From the NCBI RefSeq assembly GCF_014842075.1, contig NZ_JACYVA010000004.1, forward strand, positions 186,001 to 250,000: a stretch of DNA of 64,000 bases. Direction: 5' to 3'. How positions within the stretch are numbered: position 1 is the first letter of the stretch; each line of letters begins with the position of its first letter. The notes beneath the pieces were generated by a model that did not search any database, was not told where the DNA came from, and worked only from the letters and a program-made list of their open reading frames with translations. Made by a program: the position numbers and the translations under genes. Source of the DNA: Sphingomonas sp. CFBP 13720. Its GTDB lineage: Bacteria > Pseudomonadota > Alphaproteobacteria > Sphingomonadales > Sphingomonadaceae. Shown one piece after another: positions 41,685-52,104 of this stretch.

Positions 41685-42977
41685 ATGATGACCGAACCGT
41701 CCGTACACGCAACCACTTCTCCCCATGCTCCCGGCAGTGCGATGGACCGGCGCACCGAACGTCCGCCGACGCCGTGGTGGCGACGGCGCATCGTGGTGGC
41801 GGGCATCGCGCTGTTGATCGCCGCCGTGCTGCTCTGGCGGTTCCTGCCCGCCACGGGATCGACCGATATCGCCATGGCGGAGATCGAGACGGGCGCAGTC
41901 GAGCGGGCGCCGTTCGCCGATTACCTGCCGGTGCGCGCCACGGTCGCGCCACGGGTGACGACGCTGGTCGGCGTGCTGTCGGGCGGGCAGGTCGAGAAGC
42001 TGTTGGTCCAGGACGGTACGATGGTTGCGGAAGGCCAGTCGATCGCGACGCTGGCCAATCCCGAGCTGCGGCTGGACGTGCTGACCCGCGAAGCGCAGAT
42101 CGCCAGCCAGCTGGGCGGTGTCGCGGGCGAGAATCTGGGGATCGAGCGCAACCGGCTCGACCGCGCGGGACAGATCGCGCAGGCCAATTACGACCTGATC
42201 AAGGCGCGGCGCGAACTGGGTATTCGCCAGCAGCTATACGACAAGGGGTTCGTGTCCGACGCAGGCGTGAAGAGCTTTGCCGAGGAAGCCGCGTATCAGG
42301 AACGCCGGCTGGCCCAGTTGCAGACGGGCGGCGCGGCGGAAGCGCGGATCACCGCGACGCAGGGCGCGCGGCTCGACGATACGCGGGGGCGGCTGGAGCG
42401 CAATCTGGCGGCAGTACGCTCCGGTCTCGACGCGCTGGTGATCCGCGCGCCGACCGGCGGGCGGCTGACCAATTTCATCATCCAGCCGGGGCAGACGCTG
42501 AAGCCCGGCGACCCCGCCGGACAGGTCGACAGCGAAGGGTCGTGGAAGCTGGAGGCGGATGTCGATGAATATTTCCTTGGTCGCGTGGCGGTGGGGCAGC
42601 GCGCGGTTGCCAACGGTGCACGGTTGATCGTGTCGAAGGTCCTGCCGGCGGTGAAGGATGGCCGGTTCCGCGTCGAACTGACGTTCGACGGCGCGGCCCC
42701 CGCCGGGCTGAACCGTGGCCAGACAGTCGATATCCGCATCACGTTGGGCAGCACGGCACCCGCGCTGGTCGCCCCGATCGGCGGCTGGCTGGAATCCGGG
42801 GGCGGATCGTCGGTCTTCCTGCTCGACGCCGATGGTGCCCATGCCCGCCGCCACACGGTGCGGACCGGCCGCCGCAATCCCGAACAGGTCGAGATCCTGT
42901 CCGGCCTGAACCCCGGCGACCGCATCGTCACCAGCAACACCGCGTCCGTGAAGGGCGACATTCTCAACATCCGATAA
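41685..42977 (+). CDS. Periplasmic adaptor (HlyD/MacA-like) of an ABC efflux pump
   Basis: A 430-residue membrane fusion protein. A single anchor helix lies at residues about 33-52 (RRIVVAGIALLIAAVLLWRF). Half-lipoyl segments flank a coiled-coil hairpin (VAPRVTTLVGVLSGGQVEKL before; VIRAPTGGRLTNFIIQPGQT after), with the hairpin about 115-240. Beta-barrel and membrane-proximal parts follow (LEADVDEYFLGRVAVGQRAV; VEILSGLNPGDRIVTSN). It links the inner-membrane permease to the TolC protein encoded in the same operon. It starts divergently from the two-component genes. The next gene begins 12 bases later. Confidence 0.88.
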   Translation: MMTEPSVHATTSPHAPGSAMDRRTERPPTPWWRRRIVVAGIALLIAAVLLWRFLPATGSTDIAMAEIETGAVERAPFADYLPVRATVAPRVTTLVGVLSGGQVEKLLVQDGTMVAEGQSIATLANPELRLDVLTREAQIASQLGGVAGENLGIERNRLDRAGQIAQANYDLIKARRELGIRQQLYDKGFVSDAGVKSFAEEAAYQERRLAQLQTGGAAEARITATQGARLDDTRGRLERNLAAVRSGLDALVIRAPTGGRLTNFIIQPGQTLKPGDPAGQVDSEGSWKLEADVDEYFLGRVAVGQRAVANGARLIVSKVLPAVKDGRFRVELTFDGAAPAGLNRGQTVDIRITLGSTAPALVAPIGGWLESGGGSSVFLLDADGAHARRHTVRTGRRNPEQVEILSGLNPGDRIVTSNTASVKGDILNIR

Positions 42978-42989
42978 CGAGGTTCACCG

Positions 42990-43679
42990 ATGATCCGTAT
43001 GGAAAATATCCAGCGCCGCTATCTGTCCGACGAGGTCGAGACGACGGCGCTGGCCGATGTCGACCTGCACGTCGCGGCCGGAGAATTCGTCGCCATCATG
43101 GGGCCGTCGGGCTGCGGCAAATCGACGTTGCTCAACACGCTGGGCACCGTCGACCGGCCGACCGGCGGGCAATATTGGTTCGGCGACCGCGACCTTGCCG
43201 CGATGGACGAGAAGGAACTGGCGCAGTTCCGGGGCAGCACGCTCGGCTTCGTGTTCCAGAGCTTCAACCTGATCGACGAACTGACGATCGAGGAGAATGT
43301 CGCGCTGGGCCTCGCCTATCGCAAGGATGTCGGGGGGCAGGACGGCGGACGGCGCGGCCGGGTGGCGGCGGCGATGGACAAGGTCGGCATCGCCCACCGC
43401 GCGCGGCATTACCCGCACCAGTTGTCGGGCGGCCAGCAGCAGCGCGCCGCGATCGCCCGCGCGATCGTCGGCAATCCGAAACTCATCCTTGCCGACGAAC
43501 CGACCGGCAATCTCGATACCGCGAACGGCGAACAGGTGATGAACATCCTGACCGGGCTGAACGACGAAGGCGCGACGATCGTGATGGTCACCCATTCGCC
43601 CAGTCACGCCGACATGGCGAAGCGCCGCATCGACATGCTCGACGGCCGCATCGTCGCGTCCGCCATCCGCGCCATCTGA
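42990..43679 (+). CDS. ABC transporter ATP-binding protein (MacB/LolD type)
   Basis: A 229-residue ATPase. Walker A GPSGCGKST, Q-loop FQSFNL, signature LSGGQQQRAAIARAI, Walker B LILADEPTGNLD and the H-loop VTHSP are all present. It belongs to the group that powers FtsX-type permeases, which use mechanical pulling rather than classical transport. Its partner permease is encoded two genes downstream, after a GIN-domain protein. Confidence 0.95.
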   Translation: MIRMENIQRRYLSDEVETTALADVDLHVAAGEFVAIMGPSGCGKSTLLNTLGTVDRPTGGQYWFGDRDLAAMDEKELAQFRGSTLGFVFQSFNLIDELTIEENVALGLAYRKDVGGQDGGRRGRVAAAMDKVGIAHRARHYPHQLSGGQQQRAAIARAIVGNPKLILADEPTGNLDTANGEQVMNILTGLNDEGATIVMVTHSPSHADMAKRRIDMLDGRIVASAIRAI

Positions 43680-43707
43680 CCCCGCCCAAATTTCCGAAGG
43701 ACCGACC

Positions 43708-44382
43708 ATGCGCTGCTTCATTCCACTCGCCCTGCTCGTCATCGCCAGCGCCGCCGGTGCCCAGCCCGCAGATCGTCGTTTCGACGTGCGCGGCTTCGAT
43801 ACCGTCGAACTCGCCTCGTCCGACACGATCCGCATCGTACCCGGCGCATCCTTCTCCGTGACGGCAGCGGGCGACCCGCGCGCGGTCGCATCGCTGGCAC
43901 TCGACGTGCGCGGCGGCGCGCTCCGCATCCGCCGGACGCCGGGCCAGCACAGCGATCGCGGTGCTACCGTCACGGTCAGGATGCCGGTGGTTCGTGCGAT
44001 GACCTTATCGGGATCGGGCACGATCGACGCGGGCGGGTTCGGCGGTGAAAGCGTCACGGCGCGACTGTCCGGGTCTGGACAGGTTCGTCTGGCGGACCTC
44101 CATGTCCGGCAGGTCCATCTCATTCTCGACGGCTCCGGCTCGATCACCGCCAGCGGTCGCGCCGACCGCGTTCGCGTCAACCTCGGCGGCTCGGGCAGGG
44201 TCGAGACGATGGCGCTGGAAACCCCGACGCTGGCGGTCAACCTCGGCGGATCGGGCGACGTGGCGGCGACCGCCTCCAGCGCGGCCAGCATCAGGGCCGG
44301 CGGATCGGGCAGCGTGCGCGTGACGGGCCATCCGACCTGTGCCGTCACCAAGAGCGGCACCGCCCGCGTCACCTGCCGCTAA
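43708..44382 (+). CDS. Exported GIN-domain (DUF2807) protein
   Basis: A 224-residue protein with a signal peptide (residues 1-18, ending AGAQ). The rest is a right-handed beta-helix-like domain with repeated SGSG and GGSG turns (TLSGSGTIDAGG, ARLSGSGQVRL, NLGGSGRVET, NLGGSGDVAA), the mark of GIN/DUF2807 domains. Such proteins are secreted or periplasmic and of unknown function. Its place between the ATPase and permease genes of the efflux operon is unusual and suggests a joint envelope role. Confidence 0.85.
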   Translation: MRCFIPLALLVIASAAGAQPADRRFDVRGFDTVELASSDTIRIVPGASFSVTAAGDPRAVASLALDVRGGALRIRRTPGQHSDRGATVTVRMPVVRAMTLSGSGTIDAGGFGGESVTARLSGSGQVRLADLHVRQVHLILDGSGSITASGRADRVRVNLGGSGRVETMALETPTLAVNLGGSGDVAATASSAASIRAGGSGSVRVTGHPTCAVTKSGTARVTCR

Positions 44383-44409
44383 CGCCGCAATCAGTCAGGA
44401 TCGCCCGCG

Positions 44410-46833
44410 ATGAACGCCTTCGCCCTTCTCAGCCTGTACCGCTCCCTCACCCGCCACAAGCTTTATGCCGCGCTCAACATCGGCGGGCTGGCGGTGGGGA
44501 TCGCGGTGTTCCTGATCCTCGGCCTCTATGTCCGGTTCGAGACGAGTTATGAAAAGTGGCTGCCCCGGCATGACGGGATCTATGTCGTACAGACCGTATG
44601 GAACCTGCCGGAAAGTCCGTTCAACGGCGCCTATCCCTATACGATGGGCGGACTGCTCGATCAGATGCGGGAGGATTTTCCGGGCGTCACGGGAACCCGT
44701 GTTCGCGGCGGCAAAGGAGCCGGTTCCGTATTGCGGGGCGGCGTCGCCACGGCAGAGGACGTTGCGATGGTCGATCCCTCGTTCTTCGAGATATTCGACC
44801 TGCCGATGATACGCGGGCAGGGACGCGGCGCGTTGTCCGATCCCAGCGCGGCGATCGTCAGCGAAAGTCTGGCGCGCAAATATTTCGGAACGACCGATCC
44901 GATCGGCCAGACGATGACCGTCGCGATGGATGTGCAGGCCAATTACCGCATTGCCGGGGTGTTCCGCGATCTGCCCAAGAACACCGATATGACGGTGTCG
45001 TTGCTGATCCCCTTTCCGCGCAAGCCCGTTTCCGACAACTGGTTCCATTGGGGCAGCACCTCGCTGCAAACCTATCTCCGGTTCGATACGCCGTCTGCTG
45101 CGCGCGCGTTCGAACAAAAATTGCTACCGTTCGTCGATCGGCGCGGGCTGGCAGACCTTGGCAAGGACGCGTCCAAGACGCAGCAACTGACGCTGCTGCC
45201 GATCGCGCGACTGCATCTCGAGCCGGCCGGGCGACAAAGTTCGAGCGGGAAGATCACCGTCGTCACGCTCGGCCTTGTCGGCGTTCTGACGCTGCTGATC
45301 GCGATCGTGAACTATGTGAACCTCGCCACCGCGCGGGCCGGACTACGGGCGCGGGAAGTCGCGATGCGCAAGGTGCTGGGTGCTGACCGGGCGACGTTGG
45401 TCGGCCAGTTTCTGGGCGAAGCGGTGCTGACCGTTGCGATCGCCGCGTTGCTGGGGCTGATCCTCGCCGAACTGGGGCTGCCGCTCGTCAACGCGGCGGG
45501 CGGACTGTCGCTCGACATACCCTATGTCGTCGTCGTGCCCGCGCTTGTGGCCTTGACGCTGGTCGTCGGGTTGATCGCCGGTTTCTATCCGGCCGTACTG
45601 TTGTCCCGCTTTCCGACTGCTTCGGTGCTGGCATCGGCGCGTTCGCCGGGCGGCGGGCGGGTTGGGACGCGTATCCGCGAGGCGTTGGTCGTGTTTCAGT
45701 TCGGACTGGCCATCGCGTTCATGGTCGGGACGACGGTGCTGGTCGCGCAGACGCAGCATGTGCGGCAGTCCGATCTGGGCTTTCGGCGCGACGGTTTGCT
45801 GGTCCTGTTGTCGATGCGCGATACGCTGGTCGATGTGGGCCAACGTCGAAAGCTGATGACCGAGCTTCGGGCGTTGCCGAACGTGACCGGCCTTACCGTC
45901 GCGAATACCGCCGCCGGCGGCACCGGATCGGACAACAGCGACAACGTGCCCTTGCCCGGCGTCGTCGGTTCCGGACCGTCGCTGCGGTGGATGATCGTCG
46001 GGCCGGACTTTTTCGGTGTGTACGGCGCGCGATTGCTTGCCGGCCGATTGTTCGACGCGGCGCATGCCGGCGACGACCAGCGCACTCCGACGAAGGGCGC
46101 GGCCGCCAACATTGTCATTAATCGCCGCGCGGTCAGCACGCTGGGCTTCCGTTCGGCGCAGGAGGCGGTGGGCAAGACGGTCGGCGGCGACCGGCCACGC
46201 ACGATCATCGGCGTCGTCGACGATATGCGCTTTTCCTCACCGCGCGAGCCGAACAGCGCCAGCTATTATTATCATTACCGCCAGCCTGAGCATACCGATA
46301 CGGCAGTGGCGACGATCCGGTTCACCGGCGATCCGCGCGCGATGCGCGACGCCGTACGCGCCGTGTGGCAACGGACGGTTCCGCAGGTTCCGTTCGACGC
46401 GGAAACGGCGGATCGGCGCCTTGCCGAATTCTACGAAGCCGACGACCGTGCGACCCGCCTGTTCGGCATCGGCGCGGGCCTTGCCGTGCTGATCGGTTGC
46501 GTCGGACTATGGGGGCTGGCGTCGTTCAACACCCAGCGGCGGGTAAAGGAGATCGGTATCCGCAAGACGCTGGGCGCGTCGTCCGCCGATATCGTGAAGC
46601 TGCTGATCGGGCAGTTCCTGCGCCCGGTCCTGCTGGCCAATCTGGTGGCGTGGCCGTTGGCGTTCGTGGCGATGCGGACGTGGCTGGCGGGGTTCGACGA
46701 CCGGATCGCGCTGTCGCCGCTGTATTTCGCCGGGGCCAGCCTGCTCGCGACCGCGATCGCGGTGCTGACGGTGCTGGGCCAGTCGCTGCGTGCCAGCCGC
46801 GCCGCGCCGGCATGGGCGTTGCGCCATGACTAA
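44410..46833 (+). CDS. ABC permease with two FtsX domains (MacB-like, long form)
   Basis: An 807-residue inner-membrane protein. It has an N-terminal helix (LYAALNIGGLAVGIAVFLIL), a large periplasmic MacB-core domain, a three-helix FtsX unit (about residues 285-405), a further membrane helix and second periplasmic domain (about 420-665), and a last FtsX unit with RRVKEIGIRKTLGASSADIV and QFLRPVLLANLVAWPLAFVA. The EVAMRKVLGA and EIGIRKTLGA coupling helices contact the ATPase. The layout fits extrusion of a peptide, lipid or drug through TolC. It overlaps the following gene by eight bases. Confidence 0.92.
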   Translation: MNAFALLSLYRSLTRHKLYAALNIGGLAVGIAVFLILGLYVRFETSYEKWLPRHDGIYVVQTVWNLPESPFNGAYPYTMGGLLDQMREDFPGVTGTRVRGGKGAGSVLRGGVATAEDVAMVDPSFFEIFDLPMIRGQGRGALSDPSAAIVSESLARKYFGTTDPIGQTMTVAMDVQANYRIAGVFRDLPKNTDMTVSLLIPFPRKPVSDNWFHWGSTSLQTYLRFDTPSAARAFEQKLLPFVDRRGLADLGKDASKTQQLTLLPIARLHLEPAGRQSSSGKITVVTLGLVGVLTLLIAIVNYVNLATARAGLRAREVAMRKVLGADRATLVGQFLGEAVLTVAIAALLGLILAELGLPLVNAAGGLSLDIPYVVVVPALVALTLVVGLIAGFYPAVLLSRFPTASVLASARSPGGGRVGTRIREALVVFQFGLAIAFMVGTTVLVAQTQHVRQSDLGFRRDGLLVLLSMRDTLVDVGQRRKLMTELRALPNVTGLTVANTAAGGTGSDNSDNVPLPGVVGSGPSLRWMIVGPDFFGVYGARLLAGRLFDAAHAGDDQRTPTKGAAANIVINRRAVSTLGFRSAQEAVGKTVGGDRPRTIIGVVDDMRFSSPREPNSASYYYHYRQPEHTDTAVATIRFTGDPRAMRDAVRAVWQRTVPQVPFDAETADRRLAEFYEADDRATRLFGIGAGLAVLIGCVGLWGLASFNTQRRVKEIGIRKTLGASSADIVKLLIGQFLRPVLLANLVAWPLAFVAMRTWLAGFDDRIALSPLYFAGASLLATAIAVLTVLGQSLRASRAAPAWALRHD

Positions 46834-48076
46834 ATGGCTGACGGGCGTGTCGATGACGCTGCTGATGGCCCAACCGGCATCGGCGGAAACGCTGCGCGAG
46901 GCGATCGTGGCGGCCTATGCCACCAACCCGCAACTCGCGGCGGCGCGCGCGCGGCAGGAGGCACTGGCCGAAACGACCGAGCAGGCACGATCGGCGTCGC
47001 GTCCGGTCGTGGGGTTGACCGGGGGTGCGGGGTACGACCGTCTGGCCCTCGGCGGGTCGGGGGCGGCATCGCTCGACGCGGCGGTGCCGGTATGGGCTGG
47101 CGGTCGGATATCCTCAGCGATCCGCGCCGCGCGCGGCGACGTTGCGGCGGGGGCGGAAGCGCTGCGCGACACCGAGGCGGCGATCCTGCAAGGCGTCGTC
47201 GTGGCCTATGCCGATCTGTTGTACACGCAACAGGCGGTGGAGGTCGCGCGGGTCGGGATCGAACGGCTCGATTCACAGGTCGCGGAGGCGCGGTCGCGGT
47301 TCGGGCTGGGGCAGGCGACGCGGACCGACGTGGCGCAACTGGAGGCACAGCGGGCCAGCGTGGTCGCCAATCTCGCCGATGCGGAGGGGGCGCTGGCGAC
47401 CGCCGCCGCCGCCTATCGCGCAGTCGTGGGGCAGGATGCCGGTACGCTGTCGGCCACGGTCGCACCGCCGCCCATGTTGCCGACCGATCGCGAGGAAGCG
47501 CGCGGCGCGGCGGAAAGCCGCAACCCGCTGTTGCTGCAACAGCGCCGTGTGGTCGATGCGGCGGCGGCGCGGGTCGATCAGGCGCGGGCGGAACGGGCAC
47601 CGTCGGTCGACCTGTCCGCCGGCTATGGTCGCGGCGCGAGGATCGCGGACGGGGAACTACGCGGTTTCGAGGCTGCGGCTTCGGCTGGCCTCGCGTTCCG
47701 CGTGCCGATCGGGAGCGGCGGGCTGGTATCGTCGCGCATCCGGCAGGCCGAGGCGGTCCGGCGAGCGGAGCTTTTCCAGGCGGATGCCGCCGCACGGGAG
47801 TCGATCCGGGGTGCGGATGCCGCATGGGCTTCGCTGGTCGCCGCGCGGACGCGGTTGCAGGCGAGTATCGACGGGCTGACCGCCGCCGACGTGGCGCTGA
47901 ACGGCGTTCGGGCGGAATACGGGTTCGGGCTGCGTTCGACGATCGACATCCTCGTCGCCGACCAGAGCTTTCGCAGCGCGCAACTGGCGGTCGCCGCCGC
48001 GCGGGCGGACGTGCTGGTGGCGCAGGCGACGTTGCTGCGCGCGACGGGCCGGCTGGGCGCGGACGCTTATGGCTGA
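46826..48076 (+). CDS. TolC-family outer membrane efflux protein
   Basis: A 416-residue protein with a signal peptide (residues 1-20, ending ASA) and the double coiled-coil repeats of TolC proteins: LREAIVAAYATNPQLAAARA starts the first and RQAEAVRRAELFQADAAARE lies in the second. EYGFGLRSTIDILVADQ near the end is the usual linker motif. It forms the outer-membrane channel of the efflux operon and is its last gene. The ATG at 46826 inside the end of the permease gene was chosen over an earlier ATG at 46790 because it gives a proper signal peptide. Confidence 0.92.
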   Translation: MTKWLTGVSMTLLMAQPASAETLREAIVAAYATNPQLAAARARQEALAETTEQARSASRPVVGLTGGAGYDRLALGGSGAASLDAAVPVWAGGRISSAIRAARGDVAAGAEALRDTEAAILQGVVVAYADLLYTQQAVEVARVGIERLDSQVAEARSRFGLGQATRTDVAQLEAQRASVVANLADAEGALATAAAAYRAVVGQDAGTLSATVAPPPMLPTDREEARGAAESRNPLLLQQRRVVDAAAARVDQARAERAPSVDLSAGYGRGARIADGELRGFEAAASAGLAFRVPIGSGGLVSSRIRQAEAVRRAELFQADAAARESIRGADAAWASLVAARTRLQASIDGLTAADVALNGVRAEYGFGLRSTIDILVADQSFRSAQLAVAAARADVLVAQATLLRATGRLGADAYG

Positions 48077-48534
48077 CGTAGTTTCCGGTTGACGCTAGGC
48101 GCGGAGCCAGCGGTGATTGCTGCTGCGGCCAATAGGCTGTCCCTGCCGCGCTGACCAGATCCGAACCGTAGCCCGGCGGCACCGCTGTCCCGCCGGTCGC
48201 CTGCGGCGCTGCGAGCCAGCGACGAGGGGTATGACGATACCGCCTTGCGTTGCTGGACGCCATAAGGCGGTCGATCGCACGGAGGCACCCGATCGATATC
48301 GCTGCTGCCCGAAGGCTGTCCATCCCGCACGATCCCGCCGCCCACGGCGTTCGATGTGCTGCGCGCATCGGAGCGCGGTGTGCCCCGTGCACAGCGACAG
48401 TCCGGCGGAATGCGCGGGCTAAACAGCGCGGTACGCCCGTTTCGCTCGGTAAATTTATGTTGGCGAGCCCCGGCTCGCCCTCTGCAATCGTTCCTATAAG
48501 TCAAAAATCCAATCTAGTTAATTCGGAGCCGGAA
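48077..48534. other. Non-coding interval before the chemosensory operon
   Basis: About 460 bases in which I see no gene, RNA or clear repeat. The right end should hold the promoter and leader of the chemosensory operon; GGAG at 48525-48528 is the ribosome-binding site of the receptor gene. Confidence 0.4.
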
Positions 48535-50472
48535 ATGTCTCTTGCCAAGAAAAGCAATATCTCTTCTGCCGCGGAGACATCTGTCCGTGCCGCGACCACG
48601 AGCACGACCATGAACACGAACAGCGTTCGTCTGAACGCCGATGCCGAAAAACGCCGTGCCCGGACGTTCGCCCGCCAGCAAAAGGGTTCGGAACGACTGG
48701 CGTCCGCGACTGCCGAACTGGCGAGTGGGATCGCCGAAGCATCGTCGGCGTCGGAAGAATTGCGCAAGGCATCCGAACAGATCAGCGTCGGGGCCGAAGA
48801 GGCTTCCGCCGCCGCACAACAGACGATGAAGTCGATGTCCAGCGCGACGGACCTTCTGCGCGAGATGAAAACCCGTGCCGATACCTCGGCGGTGCTGACG
48901 CAGCGGCTGTCCGACATGGTCGTGACCACCAGCAGCGACGTCGTCGAATCGCTTGCCGCGATCGCCCGCGCGTCCGAACGGCAGGAAGCATCGGTCAAGA
49001 TGGTCGAGGAACTCGACCGGCAGGCAAGCGCGATCGGCGAGGTGGTGAAAGCCGTCGCCCGTATCGCCGACCAGACCAATTTGCTGGCACTGAACGCCGC
49101 GATCGAGGCCGCCCGCGCCGGCCAGCATGGCAAGGGTTTTGCCGTCGTCGCCGACGAGGTCCGCACGCTGGCGGAAACCAGCGAAAAGTCTGCACGCGAC
49201 ATCCAGGACCTGATCGTGCAGGTCCAGGACGACGTGAAACAGGCCGCCGCCGGTATCGAAACGTCGGCCAGTTCCGCGCGTGAAGAGGCGGAAAAGGGCA
49301 CCGTCGTCACCGCCGGTCTCGACCGGATCCGCGACGACATGGCGGAGATCCTGAAGGGCTGCAACATGATCGCCGACAATGCCGAACAGGCGGTGCAGGC
49401 GGCCGGTGAGGCGCTGAAGGGTGCGGAGGTGATCGCAGCCGCCGCCGAGGAGCAGAGCGCGGCATGTCAGGAATCGAGCAACACGATCGAGCAGCAGACC
49501 GGCGCACTCGAACAGAGCGAGCAGGCGTCGCAGGAGCTGACCCAGCTTGCCGAGGAGCTGAAGAACAGCGCCAACATCGGCAAGAGCGCGGAGGAAGTCG
49601 CCTCGGCGGCCGAGGAACTGTCGAGCGCCGTCGAGGAGATCAACCGCGCATCGACGCAGGTCGCCACCGCGCTGGAACAGATCAATCGCGGCGCACAGCA
49701 GTCCGCCGCCGCGACGCAGCAATCGTCGACCGCGATCGGGCAGATCGAGACGAACGCGCAGCTTGCCGCAAAACAGGCCGTGGCCGGTGCGGAAAAGGGT
49801 GTGGCGATCGCCCAGCTTCTGGAAGAGAACAAGGTGCTGGTCGGCGCGATGATGCAAGGCGTGGCGGACTCGGTCGCCGCCGGTCGCAAGAGCCGCGACC
49901 AGATCAGCGCGCTGGAACAGGTCAGCCGTCGGATCGACAAGATCATCGACGCGATCACCACCGTATCGATCCAGACCAACATGCTGGCGGTGAGCGGATC
50001 GGTCGAAGCCGCGCGCGCCGGTGAGTTCGGCAAGGGCTTTGCCGTGGTCAGCACGGATATCCGCAACCTTGCGCGCGATTCGGCCGAGAATGCCGAACGG
50101 ATCAAGGATACGGTAAAGAGCATTCAGGACACGATCAGCGTCGTGCGCACCGACCTTCAGGACATCGCCGACACGGCGGCGGGCGAGGTCGAGAAGAGCC
50201 GCAGCATTTCGGCAGGGCTGGAGCGGATCGCCGCCGACGTCACCGACGTGGTGCGGGGCAACGGCGACATTTCGACCGCCGCCGACGGCATCATGCGCGC
50301 GCTGGGCGAGACGCAGACCGCGATCGAACAGATCGCGACCGCGTCGCAGCAGGCGGTGCGGACGTCGAACGAGGCGAGTGTCGCGTCGCGCGAACAGGCG
50401 CGCGGTGCCGAACAGCTTGCCGCGGCGATCGAGGAAATCGCGTCGCTGGCCGACGAACTGCAGGCAGCCTGA
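48535..50472 (+). CDS. Soluble chemoreceptor with two signalling tips
   Basis: A 645-residue cytoplasmic methyl-accepting protein; there is no membrane segment or periplasmic domain. Almost the whole length is coiled coil. A canonical receptor tip lies near residues 178-205 ([20 protein letters not shown], then [16 protein letters not shown]). A second, diverged tip lies near 478-510 ([19 protein letters not shown], then [15 protein letters not shown]). So the protein is a tandem of two signalling hairpins, much longer than a single soluble receptor such as FrzCD. It starts the chemosensory operon and should dock on the triple CheW protein and CheA encoded behind it. Confidence 0.88.
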   Translation: MSLAKKSNISSAAETSVRAATTSTTMNTNSVRLNADAEKRRARTFARQQKGSERLASATAELASGIAEASSASEELRKASEQISVGAEEASAAAQQTMKSMSSATDLLREMKTRADTSAVLTQRLSDMVVTTSSDVVESLAAIARASERQEASVKMVEELDRQASAIGEVVKAVARIADQTNLLALNAAIEAARAGQHGKGFAVVADEVRTLAETSEKSARDIQDLIVQVQDDVKQAAAGIETSASSAREEAEKGTVVTAGLDRIRDDMAEILKGCNMIADNAEQAVQAAGEALKGAEVIAAAAEEQSAACQESSNTIEQQTGALEQSEQASQELTQLAEELKNSANIGKSAEEVASAAEELSSAVEEINRASTQVATALEQINRGAQQSAAATQQSSTAIGQIETNAQLAAKQAVAGAEKGVAIAQLLEENKVLVGAMMQGVADSVAAGRKSRDQISALEQVSRRIDKIIDAITTVSIQTNMLAVSGSVEAARAGEFGKGFAVVSTDIRNLARDSAENAERIKDTVKSIQDTISVVRTDLQDIADTAAGEVEKSRSISAGLERIAADVTDVVRGNGDISTAADGIMRALGETQTAIEQIATASQQAVRTSNEASVASREQARGAEQLAAAIEEIASLADELQAA

Positions 50473-50501
50473 TCCCCGACCGGACCTGAAAGGACGAGCG
50501 C

Positions 50502-52097
50502 ATGACCTATATGACGAAGATTCCGGCGGGGGGTTTCACCCCCGCCGACGACGATGCCGCGATCATCGAACGCGGCGACCTCTGCCAGTTCGTGATCTTT
50601 CACAGCGCGGGCGAGATGTTCGCCGTGCCGCTGGCGCAGGTAAAGGAAATCATCCGCGTGCCCGACGTGGTGCGGATGCCGCTCAGCCCGCCCGCGCTGA
50701 TGGGGCTGGCCAACCTGCGCGGCACCGTGCTGCCGGTGCTCGACCTGCGCAACCTGTTCGGCCTGCCGCCGGTGATGATCGACGATGCCAGCCGCGTGGT
50801 CGTGCTCGATCATGGCCATCCGGTCGGACTGATGGTCGATCGCGTCGCCAACGTCGTCACGGTCGACCGTGACCGGCTGGAACCGGTGACCCAGATCCGC
50901 GCGACGATCGACACCGAATTGCTGACCGGCATGATCAAGGAAGAGGACGGTCGCGGCATCGTGATGGTGCTGGACGTGTCGAAATCGATCGGTCGCACCT
51001 TTGCGGCGCACGACGGCGCGCTTCGCCTGTCCGACGCGCCGGGCGGCGTGCCGGCGACTGCCGAAGCGGTCGATACCGCCGAGGCGGGCGACGCAGCCGA
51101 CGAGGACCAGCTGGTCAGTTTCGAAGTCGACGGACAGGAATATGCTTTTCCGATCGGCGAGGTGCAGGAAATCGTGCAACTGCCGTCGGCGATCACCCAG
51201 GTTCCGGGTACGGCCGGCCATGTGCTGGGCGTGACCACACTGCGCAATCGCCTGCTACCGCTGGTGTCGCTGCGCACGATGTTCGGCCTTGCCGCCGAAC
51301 GCTTCACCGACGCGAACAAGGTCGTGGTCGTGTCGTTGCCCGGCGAACAGGGCGACCCACTGTCGGTCGGCGTGGTGATGGACAAGGTCAAGGCCGTGCT
51401 GCGCGTCGATCGTGCACTGGTCGAGGCCGTGCCGACCGCGCTCGCATCGCAGGGAGGGCACGGTGATATCCGCGCGATCTGTCGGCTGGACGAGGGGCGG
51501 CGGCTGGTGTCGGTCCTGTCTGCCGAAGGGATGTTCGACATCGACGAATTGCGGGCGATCCGCGGGGATGCGGGCACGGCGCAGGACGACGTGGCGAAGG
51601 GAGACGAAACGATGAACGGTGCCGCCAACGAAGACGCGCAATATGTGATCTTTCGCCTGATGGGCGAGGAATATGGCGTGCCGGTGGAAGCGGTGCAGGA
51701 AATCGTCCGCGTTCCCGAACAACTTACCCATGTCCCCGGCACCGCCGATTTCGTCGAGGGCGTCATCAACCTGCGCGGCACCGTGCTGCCGGTGATCGAC
51801 CAGCGTCGCCGGTTCGGGCTGGAGGAAGCCGCACGATCGGACCGCCAGCGGATCATGGTGTTCACTATCCACGGCCAGCATGTCGGCTTCATCGTCGACA
51901 GCGTGTCGGAAGTGGGGCGGATCGCCGACGGATCGATCTCCACCGCGCCGGACCTGTCGGGGGTACGCGCCAAGGTCGTGCGCGGGGTCGCCAATCTGAC
52001 CGCGCAGAACCGGATGATCCAGCTTCTCGACGTCGATTGCCTGATCGATCCGGCAACCGAAGCGCTTCTCGCGTCGCCGGACGCGCTCGCTGCCTGA
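50502..52097 (+). CDS. CheW-type coupling protein with three CheW domains
   Basis: A 531-residue protein made of three CheW domains in a row. Domain 1 (about residues 25-165) has LCQFVIFHSAGEMFAVPLAQ and LMGLANLRGTVLPVLDLRNL. Domain 2 (about 205-345) has LVSFEVDGQEYAFPIGEVQE and VLGVTTLRNRLLPLVSLRTM. Domain 3 (about 378-520) has YVIFRLMGEEYGVPVEAVQE and VEGVINLRGTVLPVIDQRRR. Standard CheW proteins have one domain of about 150 residues. A multi-domain form may bridge several receptors and kinases. It lies 29 bases after the receptor gene. Confidence 0.92.
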   Translation: MTYMTKIPAGGFTPADDDAAIIERGDLCQFVIFHSAGEMFAVPLAQVKEIIRVPDVVRMPLSPPALMGLANLRGTVLPVLDLRNLFGLPPVMIDDASRVVVLDHGHPVGLMVDRVANVVTVDRDRLEPVTQIRATIDTELLTGMIKEEDGRGIVMVLDVSKSIGRTFAAHDGALRLSDAPGGVPATAEAVDTAEAGDAADEDQLVSFEVDGQEYAFPIGEVQEIVQLPSAITQVPGTAGHVLGVTTLRNRLLPLVSLRTMFGLAAERFTDANKVVVVSLPGEQGDPLSVGVVMDKVKAVLRVDRALVEAVPTALASQGGHGDIRAICRLDEGRRLVSVLSAEGMFDIDELRAIRGDAGTAQDDVAKGDETMNGAANEDAQYVIFRLMGEEYGVPVEAVQEIVRVPEQLTHVPGTADFVEGVINLRGTVLPVIDQRRRFGLEEAARSDRQRIMVFTIHGQHVGFIVDSVSEVGRIADGSISTAPDLSGVRAKVVRGVANLTAQNRMIQLLDVDCLIDPATEALLASPDALAA

Positions 52098-52104
52098 GCC
52101 GGTC

